Source: Pseudomonadales bacterium | GTDB lineage: Bacteria > Pseudomonadota > Gammaproteobacteria > Pseudomonadales > Pseudohongiellaceae | Assembly (NCBI GenBank): GCA_024234365.1 | Contig: JACKOK010000001.1 | Span: forward strand, 744,001 to 808,000 | Length of the DNA: 64,000 bases | Reading direction: 5' to 3' | Part shown: one piece after another, positions 1 to 9,119 of the stretch | Numbering within the stretch: the first letter of the stretch is position 1 | Layout of the letters: every line of letters starts with the position of its first letter | Position numbers and translations under genes: made by a program | The notes under the pieces: generated by a model | Seen by the model: the letters and a program-made list of their open reading frames with translations, nothing else | What the model was told of the DNA's origin: nothing | Database searches by the model: none

Positions 1-2045
1 CCCGCTGGGTGGGACGTGCCGGCGGTGATCTTTACAATTTTATTCGTACGACCATGCCGGCAGAGACGCCCGGCTCCCTGAGCAACGCGCAATACATGGA
101 TGTGACCGCCTTCATCCTGTCTGCTGGCCATGTGGCCCTGCCGGCGGCGGAGATCAGCAATGAGCAGCTCACCGCCATTAGTATTGAGCCGGGGGAGATC
201 GCGGCCACAGGCAGCGACAATTACGATTGGACGCATTTCCACGGCACCGAACATGCCAATCGCTATGCACCGCTGGAACAGATCGACGCCAGCAATGTCG
301 CCGGCCTGAAAGAGGCCTGGCATTTCAACACCGAGGCCTTCGGCCCGGCGCCGGAAGCGCTGAGCGTGACGACTCCCCTGATGGTGGATGGTCGCGTGTA
401 CCTCACCGCGGGGGCCACCCGCAATATCGTGGCGCTGGAGGCCGATACCGGACAGATCCTGTGGATGTGGCGCCCGGATGAAGGCAAGCGCTTTGACGAG
501 GCGCCGCGCAAGGGCTCCGGCAAAGGCCTGACCTTCTACAACAACAATGGCCAGGAGACGATCTACACGATTACGCCTGGCTACTACCTGGTGGCGCTGG
601 ACGCCAAAACCGGCCGCGAGATCGAATCCTTCGGGGACGGCGGCTGGGTGGACCTGATGCAGGGCCTGCGTTTCCCGCCCAATGGTCAGGCCTATGATAT
701 CGGCATGTCCTTCATGCCTCTGGCCATCGATGGCGTGGTGATTTCCGGAGCGGCGCATCTGGTGGGCATGCGCCCGGCCTCTGCGGCCAATGTGAAAGGG
801 GACATCCGCGGTTTCGATGCCACCACTGGCGAGCTGCTGTGGACCTTCAAGACCATTCCCGAACCGGGCGAACCGGGTTCCGAGACCTGGATCTCCGGTG
901 CCGATTTTACCGGCAATGCCGGGGTGTGGTCGGCCATGAGCGCCGACGAGGAACTGGGCCTGGTGTATCTGCCGGTCGAGTCCGCGACAGGTGACCGTTT
1001 CGGTGGTGATCGTCCCGGTGCCAACCTGTACACCAGCTCCACGGTGGCGGTGGATTACAAAACCGGCAAGGTGCGCTGGTATTTCCAGACCACCCACCAC
1101 GACATCTGGGACTGGGACACCCCCGCTGCGCCGATCGTGGCGACCCTGCCCAGTGGCAAGAAGGCCGTGATCCAGACCCTGAAGCAATCCCATCTGTTCT
1201 CCTTCGACCCGGAGACCGGCACGCCGCTGTTCCCGGTGGAAGAGCGCTCGGTGCCGCAGACGGATGTGCCCAACGAATGGACCTCCCTGACGCAGCCCTT
1301 CCCGCTGAAACCGGCGCCCTATGACCGCCAGGGTTTCCAGGAAGACGATCTGGTGGATTTCACGCCCGAAATCCGCACCATGGCGGAAAAAGCAGCCTCC
1401 CGCTTCCGCTTCAGCGAGTCCGTGTTCACGCCACCCTCACGCTTTGAAGACCCGGTGGACGGTACACAGGGCACCCTGCATCTGCCGTCCTCCACAGGCG
1501 GTTCCAACTGGGAAGGGGCGGCCTATGACCCCGACACCGGCATTCTCTATGTGCCCTCACGCACGGCCACCAGCGTCCTGTCGCTGACCCATGAGCCGGA
1601 TGCGTCCACCATGGACTATATCCAGGGCGGCAGCCGCACGCCGTCTGTGGATGGCATTCCGCTGGTGAAACCGCCCTATGGCCGCATCACGGCCATCGAC
1701 ATGGAGTCCGGTGATCACAAGTGGATGATCGTCAACGGCGATACTCCCGAAGAGATCAAGAATCACCCGCTGCTGCAGGGCGTGGATATTGGCCGCACCG
1801 GCAAGCCGACCCGCTCTGGTTTGCTGCTGACCAAGACCCTGCTGTTTGCCGGGGAGGGGGTTGGCGGAGACTCCGTACTGTGGGCCTTCGACAAGGCGAC
1901 AGGCGAGACTGTGGCAAAAATTGACATGCCAGGTGTTGTCACCGGGCTGCCAATCACCTATATGTATGACGGCAAGCAGTATCTGGTGATGACCGTCAGT
2001 TCCCGTGGCGAAGCCGCGCGCGTGGTGGCGCTGACATTGCCTTGA
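1..2045 (+). CDS. Cytochrome c-PQQ dehydrogenase fusion, 5' end cut by window edge
   Basis: Membrane- or periplasm-side quinoprotein that would oxidise an alcohol or sugar and pass electrons through a fused cytochrome c domain. The frame is open back to base 1, so the true start and the haem-binding CXXCH lie outside the window. The first visible stretch (TTMPAETPGSLS, then YMDVTAFILSAG) looks like the C-terminal half of a class I cytochrome c, with Met as the distal haem ligand. From about residue 70 it is a PQQ beta-propeller: repeated W-motif blades and the HHDIWDWDTPA segment, which matches the region of the active-site Asp in glucose/quinate-type dehydrogenases. Substrate cannot be told. 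A GTG at base 9 could be read as a start but would leave a broken cytochrome domain, so I treat the gene as partial. Family call firm; the substrate is open. Confidence 0.88.
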   Translation, partial: RWVGRAGGDLYNFIRTTMPAETPGSLSNAQYMDVTAFILSAGHVALPAAEISNEQLTAISIEPGEIAATGSDNYDWTHFHGTEHANRYAPLEQIDASNVAGLKEAWHFNTEAFGPAPEALSVTTPLMVDGRVYLTAGATRNIVALEADTGQILWMWRPDEGKRFDEAPRKGSGKGLTFYNNNGQETIYTITPGYYLVALDAKTGREIESFGDGGWVDLMQGLRFPPNGQAYDIGMSFMPLAIDGVVISGAAHLVGMRPASAANVKGDIRGFDATTGELLWTFKTIPEPGEPGSETWISGADFTGNAGVWSAMSADEELGLVYLPVESATGDRFGGDRPGANLYTSSTVAVDYKTGKVRWYFQTTHHDIWDWDTPAAPIVATLPSGKKAVIQTLKQSHLFSFDPETGTPLFPVEERSVPQTDVPNEWTSLTQPFPLKPAPYDRQGFQEDDLVDFTPEIRTMAEKAASRFRFSESVFTPPSRFEDPVDGTQGTLHLPSSTGGSNWEGAAYDPDTGILYVPSRTATSVLSLTHEPDASTMDYIQGGSRTPSVDGIPLVKPPYGRITAIDMESGDHKWMIVNGDTPEEIKNHPLLQGVDIGRTGKPTRSGLLLTKTLLFAGEGVGGDSVLWAFDKATGETVAKIDMPGVVTGLPITYMYDGKQYLVMTVSSRGEAARVVALTLP

Positions 2046-2056
2046 TCGATGCTTGC

Positions 2057-2082
2057 GCGGGCGGGGGCTGAGCCTCGCCCGC
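2057..2082. terminator. GC-rich stem-loop after the PQQ dehydrogenase gene
   Basis: GCGGGCG (2057-2063) pairs with CGCCCGC (2076-2082), and further inner pairs are possible. There is no T-run after it, so it is a weak or factor-dependent terminator at best. It sits between the dehydrogenase stop and the lemA ribosome binding site. Confidence 0.35.
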
Positions 2083-2107
2083 AGACATCTGCCATCAAGG
2101 AGACGCC

Positions 2108-2704
2108 ATGAGTGTCACATTGATCGTTGTGCTGGCCGTCCTTGCGGTCATTCTGCTGTACGCCGTGGGGGTCTATAACCAGCTCGTCCAGCTGCGCAAC
2201 CGCTTCCAGAACGCCTTTGCCCAGATCGAGGTGCAGCTCAAGCGCCGCTATGACCTGATTCCCAACCTGGTGGAAACCGCCAAGGCCTATATGGCCCACG
2301 AGCGTGACACGCTGGAGGCTGTGATTGCCGCCCGCAACGCCGCCGCCAGTGGTCTGGCCGCGGCTGCTGCCAACCCCGCCAATGCCGCTGCCATCAGCGA
2401 TCTGGCCGGCAAGGAGGGCGCCCTGGGCGCGGCACTGGGTCGCCTCAACGTGGTGATGGAGGCCTATCCGGACCTGAAAGCCAACCAGAACATGATGCAG
2501 CTGAGCGAGGAGCTCACCAGCACCGAGAACAAGGTGGCCTTCGCCCGCCAGGCCTTCAACGACCAGGTGATGGCCTATAACACCTACAAGCAGTCCTTCC
2601 CGCCCGTGGTGCTGGCCGGTCTGTTCGGTCATGGCGCGGATGCCACGCTGTTGCAGTTCGAGGACAGCGCACAGATTCAGGCCGCTCCCAAAGTGTCCTT
2701 CTGA
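2108..2704 (+). CDS. lemA: LemA family membrane protein
   Basis: 198 aa, the usual LemA length. It has one N-terminal membrane helix (about residues 3-20, SVTLIVVLAVLAVILLYAVG), then the hallmark YNQLVQLRNRFQNAFAQIEVQ helix and the RRYDLIPNLVETAK motif. The rest is predicted as a long alpha-helical hairpin facing the periplasm or outside. An AAGGAG site about 5 bases before the ATG supports the start. The next gene is an M48 protease 23 bases downstream; lemA next to an M48/HtpX-like gene is a common pairing. The biochemical role of LemA is not established. Confidence 0.93.
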   Translation: MSVTLIVVLAVLAVILLYAVGVYNQLVQLRNRFQNAFAQIEVQLKRRYDLIPNLVETAKAYMAHERDTLEAVIAARNAAASGLAAAAANPANAAAISDLAGKEGALGAALGRLNVVMEAYPDLKANQNMMQLSEELTSTENKVAFARQAFNDQVMAYNTYKQSFPPVVLAGLFGHGADATLLQFEDSAQIQAAPKVSF

Positions 2705-2727
2705 GCCCCGGCTGACAGAGTATCCGC

Positions 2728-4644
2728 ATGGACTTCTTTCGCTCCCAGGACATGGCCCGCCGCAATACCACGCGGCTGGTCGTGCTGTTTCTGCTCTCGC
2801 TTGTCAGCCTGATTGCCATCACCAATCTGCTGATTCTGTTCCTGCTGGGCACCTTCGCCGAAACCATCAACGCGCCCCTGTTGCAGCGTGTGGACTGGCG
2901 GCTGTTTGCCTATGTCAGTGTGGCTATCCTCGCCGTGGTGGGCTTTGGCAGCCTGTTCAAGATTGTCAGCCTGGCCGGGGGCGGCGCGAAAGTGGCGGAG
3001 ATGATGCAGGGGCGGCTGATTCTGCCCGGCAGCGAAGAGCTGCACGAGCAACGCATTCTCAATGTGGTGGAGGAGATGGCCATTGCCTCCGGCACCCCGG
3101 TGCCCCCGGTCTATGTGCTGGAGGAGCCGGGCATCAACGCCTTTGCTGCCGGTTACAGCCCGGCGGACGCGGTGATCGGCATTACCCGTGGTGCCATCAA
3201 CACCCTGAACCGGGATGAACTGCAGGGCGTGATTGCCCACGAGTTCAGCCATATCCTGCACGGCGATATGCGTCTGAACATCCGCCTCATCGGCATTCTG
3301 CACGGCATCATGGTGCTGGGCATCATGGGCTATTATCTGCTGCGCAGCAGCGGGCATTCACGCCGCTCCCGGGACAGCGGCAATATCGCCGTGGTGGCGA
3401 TCGGCTTGATGATTCTTGGTTATGCCGGCACCTTCTTCGGCAATCTCATCAAGGCGGCGGTGAGTCGCCAGCGCGAGTTTCTTGCCGATGCCTCGGCCGT
3501 GCAGTACACCCGCAACCCCGATGGCATTGCCAATGCCCTCAAGCGCATCGGCGCCAGCCCAGCCGGGGCCATTCTGCAGAACCCGGCGACCTCGGAGATC
3601 AGCCATGCCCTGTTCGGGGAGGGCGTGCCACGCTCCTTCAATGCCCTGTTTGCCACCCATCCGCCGCTGGCACAACGCATTCGCCGTATTCAGCCGGACT
3701 GGGACGGCCGCTTTGATGTCAGTGAGGTGAAGTCTGCACCGGTGACTGCCGATGCTGAGCAAGCGCGCAGGCAGGCACCGCTGACGGCGCTGAGTGCCCT
3801 GGCCATGAGCGATGCACTGCTTGCCGGGGCCGGGCGTCCGCAGGAGGCCAATCTGGCCCAGGCACGGGAGATGCTTGCCAGCATTCCCGATGCCCTGCTC
3901 AAGGCCTCGCATAACCCCTTCAGCGCCCGTGCGCTGGTGTACGGCCTGCTGCTGGACACGGCCCCCGATACGCGCAACAAACAGTTGAGCCTGCTGGCGG
4001 AGTGTGCCGACCCGGCAGTCTATGACACCCTGCAACAGTTGCTGGCGGGCTATCCTGTGATTGATGAAACCCTGCGCCTGTCCCTGGCCAATCTCTGCCT
4101 GCCGGTGCTGCGTCAGCTCAGTGCTGCGCAGTACGAGAGTTTTCGCCACAATCTGGACGCTCTGATGCAGGTGGATGGGCGCACCAGTCTGTGGGAGTGG
4201 GTCTTGCAACGGGTGATCGTGCAGCCGCTGGACAGTGTGTTTGCGCCTGAGCATCGTCTGCGCCCGCAGGCTCACCACTCCCTGCATCATCTCGCGTCTT
4301 CCTGCGCTGTGCTGCTGGCCTTTGTGATCCGTGCCGGGCGTCAACAGCGGCAGGGGGCCGGGAGTGTGGAGCAGACCTATGCACAGGCCATGGCCATGCT
4401 GGGGCTGGGCGGTGTGTCCATGCCGACAGGGGGTAGCCTGGGTATCGAGCCCATCAATCAGGCGCTCAATGCGCTGCGCGGGCTCAAGCCGCTGCAAAAA
4501 CCGGCCTTCCTCAAAGCCTGTGCGTTGGCGATTGCTGCCGATGGTGTGGCACAGCCACAAGAGCTGGAGGTGTTCCGCGCCATTGCCGCCACGCTGGACT
4601 GCCCGTTACCACCGATTCCATTGTCCGGGTCCCGGCCCTCCTGA
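2728..4644 (+). CDS. M48 family membrane metalloprotease with C-terminal TerB-like extension
   Basis: 638 aa, roughly twice the length of HtpX. Two N-terminal membrane helices (about 15-45 and 60-80) precede the zinc protease domain. HEFSH at about residues 171-175 is the HEXXH zinc site, and the Glu in REFLADASAV near residue 250 is the likely third ligand. Two more hydrophobic segments lie between them (GILHGIMVLGIMGYYLL and NIAVVAIGLMILGYAGTFF). After about residue 330 comes a long helical region ending in AFLKACALAIAADGVAQPQE, which resembles a TerB-like module. It probably degrades or trims membrane proteins. It follows lemA closely, suggesting one operon. Substrates are unknown. Confidence 0.9.
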   Translation: MDFFRSQDMARRNTTRLVVLFLLSLVSLIAITNLLILFLLGTFAETINAPLLQRVDWRLFAYVSVAILAVVGFGSLFKIVSLAGGGAKVAEMMQGRLILPGSEELHEQRILNVVEEMAIASGTPVPPVYVLEEPGINAFAAGYSPADAVIGITRGAINTLNRDELQGVIAHEFSHILHGDMRLNIRLIGILHGIMVLGIMGYYLLRSSGHSRRSRDSGNIAVVAIGLMILGYAGTFFGNLIKAAVSRQREFLADASAVQYTRNPDGIANALKRIGASPAGAILQNPATSEISHALFGEGVPRSFNALFATHPPLAQRIRRIQPDWDGRFDVSEVKSAPVTADAEQARRQAPLTALSALAMSDALLAGAGRPQEANLAQAREMLASIPDALLKASHNPFSARALVYGLLLDTAPDTRNKQLSLLAECADPAVYDTLQQLLAGYPVIDETLRLSLANLCLPVLRQLSAAQYESFRHNLDALMQVDGRTSLWEWVLQRVIVQPLDSVFAPEHRLRPQAHHSLHHLASSCAVLLAFVIRAGRQQRQGAGSVEQTYAQAMAMLGLGGVSMPTGGSLGIEPINQALNALRGLKPLQKPAFLKACALAIAADGVAQPQELEVFRAIAATLDCPLPPIPLSGSRPS

Positions 4645-4655
4645 GCGCCACTGTT

Positions 4656-5948
4656 ATGTCCGATTCCTTTGCCACCCGCCTTGCCGGCTCCCTGGAGGAG
4701 CGTCAGCTGTATTACGGCTGGGTCGTTGCCGCCATCACCTTCCTGACCATGCTGGCCACGGCCGCCGCCATGGGCTCGGCAGGCATCATGATTGCCCCTC
4801 TGCGTGAGGAGTTCGGCTGGACCACGGAGCAGATATCCCTGGCGATATCCGTGCGTCTGGTGCTTTACGGCTTGTTCGGCCCCTTCGCCGCCGCCTTCAT
4901 GAACCACTACGGCGTGCGCAAGGTGGTTGCTTTCGCACTGGGGCTGATCTGTACCGGTTTCCTGTTGTCTTTTCTGATGACGCAGTGGTGGCATCTGCTG
5001 CTGTTGTGGGGCGTGGTCATCGGCATTGGCACCGGCATGACCGCGCTGGTGCTGGGCGCAACGGTGGCCACGCGCTGGTTCAACAAGCGCCGGGGTGTGG
5101 TGGTGGGCATGATGACCGCCAGCACGGCCACCGGGCAGATGATCTTTCAGCCCTTGCTGGCCAGCCTCACCGAGATCAGCGGCTGGCGTGTGGCGCTGTT
5201 CTCCATTGTGCTGCTGATGCTGGTGATCCTCACGCTGGTGCTGCTGTTGATGCGGGACTTTCCTGCCGACCTGAACCTGCCGGCCTACGGGGATGACAGC
5301 GTGACGCCCGCACCGCGCCATCGTGAGCATTTCAGTCGCCTGCTGCTGGCACCACTGGCCAATCTGCGCGAAGTGGGGCGCACACCGACCTTCTGGGTGC
5401 TGTTTCTGAGTTTCTATGTGTGCGGCTTCAGCACCAACGGGCTGATCCACACCCACTGGGTGCCCATGAACATGGATTTTGGCGTGAGCGCGCTCAGTGC
5501 GGCCTCCATGCTGGCGCTGATCGGCATGTTCGACTTCTTTGGCACGCTGCTCTCGGGCTGGCTGTCGGACCGTTTCGATAACCGCTGGCTGCTGTTCTGG
5601 TTCTATGGTCTGCGCGGCTTGTCTTTGATTTTTCTGGCCTGGTCCGGCTTCGGCATGGTGGCGCTGCTGATCTTTGCCGTGTTCTACGGACTGGACTGGG
5701 TAGCAACGGTACCGCCCACGGTGAAACTGACCACGGCCCGCTACGGGGTGGGCAGTGCCAATATCACTTTTGGTTGGATATTTGCGGGACATCAGATCGG
5801 CGCGGCTTCGGCGGCAACGATAGCCGGCGTTATCCGCACCGATCTGCAGACCTATATGCCCGCCCTGCAACTGGCGGGCACGCTGTGCATCATGGCGGCG
5901 CTGGTGGTGCTCACCCTGCGCCGCCCGTTTCAGGCCAGTGCCGGGTAG
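4656..5948 (+). CDS. MFS transporter, monocarboxylate/oxalate-formate type
   Basis: 430 aa with 12 predicted membrane helices. The opening YYGWVVAAITFLTML and the loop after helix 2 (MNHYGVRKVVAFAL) fit the major facilitator families that carry monocarboxylates or oxalate/formate. The loop TRWFNKRRGVVVGMM between helices 4 and 5 is also typical, and GWLSDRFDNRW in the second half repeats the MFS loop motif. It starts 11 bases after the protease stop, so it may be co-transcribed with lemA and the M48 gene, though no functional link is obvious. Its 3' end overlaps the convergent flavoenzyme gene by 19 bases. Substrate is an inference only. Confidence 0.88.
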   Translation: MSDSFATRLAGSLEERQLYYGWVVAAITFLTMLATAAAMGSAGIMIAPLREEFGWTTEQISLAISVRLVLYGLFGPFAAAFMNHYGVRKVVAFALGLICTGFLLSFLMTQWWHLLLLWGVVIGIGTGMTALVLGATVATRWFNKRRGVVVGMMTASTATGQMIFQPLLASLTEISGWRVALFSIVLLMLVILTLVLLLMRDFPADLNLPAYGDDSVTPAPRHREHFSRLLLAPLANLREVGRTPTFWVLFLSFYVCGFSTNGLIHTHWVPMNMDFGVSALSAASMLALIGMFDFFGTLLSGWLSDRFDNRWLLFWFYGLRGLSLIFLAWSGFGMVALLIFAVFYGLDWVATVPPTVKLTTARYGVGSANITFGWIFAGHQIGAASAATIAGVIRTDLQTYMPALQLAGTLCIMAALVVLTLRRPFQASAG

Positions 5949-6985
5949 TCGGTATAACCCTTGGGGCCTGAACCGTACATGGTAGTCGGGTCCAGCGGGT
6001 TCAGTTCGGCGCCGGTTTGCAAACGCGCCACCAGATCCGGGTTGGCAATGAACCAGCGACCAAAGGCCACCGCATCGCCCACGCCCTCGTTGATCAGTTC
6101 CCCGGCCTGCTCCGTGCTCATCTGTTCGTTGATGATGACGGAGCCGCCGAAGGCCTTCTTGATGGCCGGGGTCAGGGCCGGGGCCTTGAAGTGTTCGCGG
6201 GTGCAAATGAAGGCGATGCCGCGTTTGCCCAGTTCGCTGGCCACATAGCTGAAGGTTTCCAGGGGATTGTCATCGCCCATGTCGTGAGCATCGCCACGCG
6301 GCGCCAGATGCACGCCGACACGGCCTGGCCCCCACACAGCGATGGCCGCATCGGTGGCCTCCAGCAGCAAGCGTGCGCGGTTCTCCAGGCTGCCACCGTA
6401 CTCGTCGTCACGCTGGTTGGTGCTGCTTTGCAGGAACTGATCCAGCAGATAGCCATTGGCACCGTGCAGCTCCACCCCGTCAAAACCCGCCTTCTTCGCA
6501 TTCTCCGCGCCCTTGCGATAGGCCTCGATCACCTCTTTGATCTCCATCAGCGTGAGCGCACGCGGGGTGACGAAGGGCTTTTCCGGGCGTACCAGACTGA
6601 CATGCCCCTTGGCAGCGATGGCGCTGGCGGACACCGGGGTCGCGCCGTCCAGATACATCGGGTCGGAGATGCGGCCCACATGCCAAAGCTGCAGCACGAT
6701 GCGCCCGCCCGCCTGGTGCACCGCCTCGGTAATGGGCTTCCAGGCTTCCACCTGTTCATCGGACCAGATGCCGGGGGTGTCAGGGTAGCCAACGCCCATA
6801 GGGGTGACGGAGGTGGCCTCGGTCAGGATCATCCCGGCGCTGGCGCGCTGGGTGTAATATTCCTGCATCAGGGCATTGGGGACGCGCTTTTCGGCACGGC
6901 AGCGGGTGAGGGGAGCCATCACGATACGGTTGGATAATTCCAGGTCGCCGATGCGCACGGCGTCAAACAAGGTTTTCAAAAGCAT
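5930..6985 (-). CDS. Old yellow enzyme family ene-reductase (NemA-like)
   Basis: 351 aa TIM-barrel flavoprotein that would reduce activated C=C bonds or nitro/nitrate-ester compounds with NAD(P)H and FMN. Seen: the start MLLKTLFDAVRIGDLELSNRIVMAPLTRCRA, the HGANGYLLDQF motif carrying the His/Asn pair that binds substrate in this family, and QRDDEYGGSLENRARLL, the phosphate-side FMN signature. Length matches NemA/XenB-type enzymes. It is divergent from the PQQ sugar dehydrogenase, with a 188-base shared upstream region in which I saw no clear NemR-type operator. The final 19 bases overlap the MFS gene end. Confidence 0.93.
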   Translation of the reverse strand: MLLKTLFDAVRIGDLELSNRIVMAPLTRCRAEKRVPNALMQEYYTQRASAGMILTEATSVTPMGVGYPDTPGIWSDEQVEAWKPITEAVHQAGGRIVLQLWHVGRISDPMYLDGATPVSASAIAAKGHVSLVRPEKPFVTPRALTLMEIKEVIEAYRKGAENAKKAGFDGVELHGANGYLLDQFLQSSTNQRDDEYGGSLENRARLLLEATDAAIAVWGPGRVGVHLAPRGDAHDMGDDNPLETFSYVASELGKRGIAFICTREHFKAPALTPAIKKAFGGSVIINEQMSTEQAGELINEGVGDAVAFGRWFIANPDLVARLQTGAELNPLDPTTMYGSGPKGYTDYPALA

Positions 6986-7173
6986 GTCCTCGTGTTAAGA
7001 ATGGGCGTGTCTTGCGAAGCACAGCATGGAACGAATCTGCTGCTGCTCCGGTCTTCTCGGCACGCATGGAAAAAAGCCGTCGCTGCCAGTGGCGGCATGG
7101 ACGACCGCAAGTCACTTATCAGATGCGGGCAACAGGCTCTTAAATCAAGAACAAAGAAAGAAGGAGAAGGGAA

Positions 7174-8343
7174 ATGCTTCGATCATTATTGCTGGTGGCA
7201 ACCGCTGTCGGCCTGAGCCTTGGCGCTGCGGGCCCCCTGCAGGCTCAGGGCGATATTCATAAATCCGCATTGCACGATTTCCGTGTGGTGACCGTGGCAG
7301 AGGGGCTGGAAGTGCCCTGGTCCATGGCCTGGCTGCCGGGCGGCGATATGCTGGTGACCGAGCGCGCCGGGCGCCTGCGCATCATCCGTAACGGCCGTCT
7401 GCTGCCCGATGCGGTGCCTGGAGTGCCCGAGGTGTTCACCACTGGCGGGCAGGCCGGCCTGTTCGACGTGGTGCCGCACCCGGATTTTGCCAATAACCAC
7501 TACCTCTATCTGAGCTTCGCCAAACCGCTGGCGGAGCGTGGTGCCTCCGCGACAGCCATGGTGCGTGGGCGTTTCGAGAATGACCGTCTGGAAGATGTGG
7601 AAGAAATCTTCGTCGCAGTCGCCAATGGTCAGGGGCATTACGGTGGCCGCATCGCCTTCGATGAGGACGGCTATCTCTTCCTCACCGCTGGTGACCGCAT
7701 GGCTCCGCCGAACGGTGACCTGATGGCCCACCCGGCGCAGGACCGCTCCAATCACCACGGCGTGATCGTGCGTCTGAACGATGATGGCAGCGTGCCTGCG
7801 GATAACCCCTATGTGGGCCAGGCCGGTATCCGCCCGGAAATCTGGAGCTACGGCCACCGCAGCCCCCAGGGTCTGGCGCTTGACCCTGCTACCGGCAATC
7901 TGTGGATGACCGAGCACGGCCCTCAGGGCGGTGACGAACTGAACCTGATCGAACCCGGCAAGAACTACGGCTGGCCCGTGATCGGCCGCGGCGTCAACTA
8001 CGGCCCCGGTGTGCCCATTCACCAGTCCATCACGCAGGAAGGCATGGAAAGCCCGGTACACTTCTGGGTACCCTCCATCGCGGCCTCCGGCCTCATGGTC
8101 TACACCGGCTCCCGTTTCCCGGCGTGGAACGGCAACCTCTTTGCCGGTGGTCTGGCCGGTGAGCAATTGGCCCGTCTGACCTTGAACGAAGACGGCACCA
8201 AGGTCATGACCGAAGAAACCCTGCTGCCCTACATCGGTCGCATCCGCGATGTGCGTCAGGGGCCCGACGGTTATATCTATGTGGCCATCGAAGACCGCAG
8301 CCGTGCGCCGACACCGATTGTGCGTCTGGAGCCGGTGGATTGA
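7174..8343 (+). CDS. Secreted PQQ-dependent aldose sugar dehydrogenase (YliI-like)
   Basis: 389 aa beta-propeller enzyme of the soluble sugar dehydrogenase family. A signal peptide (MLRSLLLVATAVGLSLGAAG, cleavage after LQAQG or nearby) sends it to the periplasm. Diagnostic parts: LEVPWSMAWLPGGDMLVTER near the start, GGQAGLFDVVPHPDFANN, the QGHYGGRIAFDEDGYLFLT block with the catalytic His, SYGHRSPQGLALDP, and WMTEHGPQGGDELN near the calcium and PQQ sites. The A/G-rich AGAAGGAGAAGGG just before the ATG is the ribosome binding site. A strong terminator follows, so it is probably monocistronic. Its electron acceptor is not encoded next to it. Confidence 0.93.
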   Translation: MLRSLLLVATAVGLSLGAAGPLQAQGDIHKSALHDFRVVTVAEGLEVPWSMAWLPGGDMLVTERAGRLRIIRNGRLLPDAVPGVPEVFTTGGQAGLFDVVPHPDFANNHYLYLSFAKPLAERGASATAMVRGRFENDRLEDVEEIFVAVANGQGHYGGRIAFDEDGYLFLTAGDRMAPPNGDLMAHPAQDRSNHHGVIVRLNDDGSVPADNPYVGQAGIRPEIWSYGHRSPQGLALDPATGNLWMTEHGPQGGDELNLIEPGKNYGWPVIGRGVNYGPGVPIHQSITQEGMESPVHFWVPSIAASGLMVYTGSRFPAWNGNLFAGGLAGEQLARLTLNEDGTKVMTEETLLPYIGRIRDVRQGPDGYIYVAIEDRSRAPTPIVRLEPVD

Positions 8344-8371
8344 TCTGTGGTTTATCAAAGCGAGAATTGGG

Positions 8372-8399
8372 AAGGGGCCTTTGGGCCCCTTTCTTTTTT
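8372..8399 (+). terminator. Rho-independent terminator of the sugar dehydrogenase gene
   Basis: AAGGGGCC (8372-8379), loop TTTG, GGCCCCTT (8384-8391), then the T-rich run TTTCTTTTTT. It begins 28 bases past the stop codon. Perfect 8-bp GC-rich stem. Confidence 0.9.
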
Positions 8400-8517
8400 G
8401 GGGAAGTGCAGGATCGGTGAACTGCGACTATCCTGATCGTCAGGGTAAGGCACGCTTTGGATAACGATGTGCGAACAGACGCTATGAATGCTGTCTTGCT
8501 GCTGCCCTAATCCGAGA

Positions 8518-8536
8518 GTATGATTTTTTGTCATAC
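8518..8536. promoter_or_regulatory. Candidate autoregulatory operator of the RHH/MazF pair
   Basis: A perfect inverted repeat, GTATGA - 7 bases - TCATAC, lies just before the Shine-Dalgarno GGAGG (8540-8544) of the antitoxin gene. RHH antitoxins normally bind such palindromes and repress their own operon. The position fits but binding is inferred. Confidence 0.5.
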
Positions 8537-8553
8537 CTTGGAGGATCGCTGGC

Positions 8554-8796
8554 ATGAGTCAGACAAAAGTCGCCATTACCATAGAAGAAGGCATTCTCGC
8601 CAAAGTTGATGCGCTAGTCCGGCGTAGAGTGTTCAGCAATCGCAGCCGTGCCATTCAGGAGGCCGTTGTGGAAAAACTGGAACGACTTGAGAGAAACCGC
8701 CTCGCAGAAGAGTGTGCCAAGCTGGACCCTGCCTTTGAACAGGCCATGGCGGATGAGGGGTTGTCCGAGGAATTAGAGGAATGGCCAAAATACTGA
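8554..8796 (+). CDS. Ribbon-helix-helix (CopG-type) antitoxin
   Basis: 80 aa. Residues 4-40 (KVAITIEEGILAKVDALV, then SNRSRAIQEAVVEKL) form a ribbon-helix-helix DNA-binding domain. The acidic C-terminal tail (EGLSEELEEWPKY) is the part that would occupy the toxin. The stop overlaps the toxin start by 16 bases, typical for a coupled toxin-antitoxin pair. GGAGG about 9 bases upstream supports the ATG. Antitoxin role is inferred from fold and partner. Confidence 0.9.
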   Translation: MSQTKVAITIEEGILAKVDALVRRRVFSNRSRAIQEAVVEKLERLERNRLAEECAKLDPAFEQAMADEGLSEELEEWPKY

Positions 8797-9119
8797 GAGG
8801 CGAGATTCGCTGGGCCGATCTCAATCCAAGCAGAGGACGGGAGCAATCCGGTGAGCGCCCAGTCCTCATTTTGAGCCAGAATGTCTTCAATGAACACTCA
8901 GGCACCGTCATCGCGGTGGCTCTGACCAGTCAGGAACCGAGAGCGGGATTTCCCCTCACGCACGAGATTCTGAGCGCAAAATTGCCAAAGCGTTCGTGGG
9001 TAAAGATCAGCCAGATTCGCACGCTCTCCACGGAGCGTATCGGGAGGAAAATCGGCAGTCTTGGTTCTGCTGAACTGGCGTATATTATCGAAGGCCTGAA
9101 CGAGATCATGGGTGCCTAG
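8781..9119 (+). CDS. PemK/MazF family mRNA interferase toxin
   Basis: 112 aa SH3-like endoribonuclease that would cleave mRNA at short sequence motifs. Seen: RGEIRWADLNPSRGREQSGERPVLILSQ, with the conserved G-E-Q-G-RP loop, then TVIAVALTSQ and SWVKISQIRTLSTERI, which carries the second catalytic strand region. Length matches MazF. It overlaps its antitoxin by 16 bases. The stop TAG shares its last base with the GTG that opens the HicB-like frame. The key residues look intact, so the toxin is probably active. Confidence 0.93.
   Translation: MAKILRGEIRWADLNPSRGREQSGERPVLILSQNVFNEHSGTVIAVALTSQEPRAGFPLTHEILSAKLPKRSWVKISQIRTLSTERIGRKIGSLGSAELAYIIEGLNEIMGA

Noticed and set aside
4458..6206. Long minus-strand open frame opposite the M48 and MFS genes
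   Set aside because: Antisense of well-supported genes, with biased His/Gln/Gly composition.
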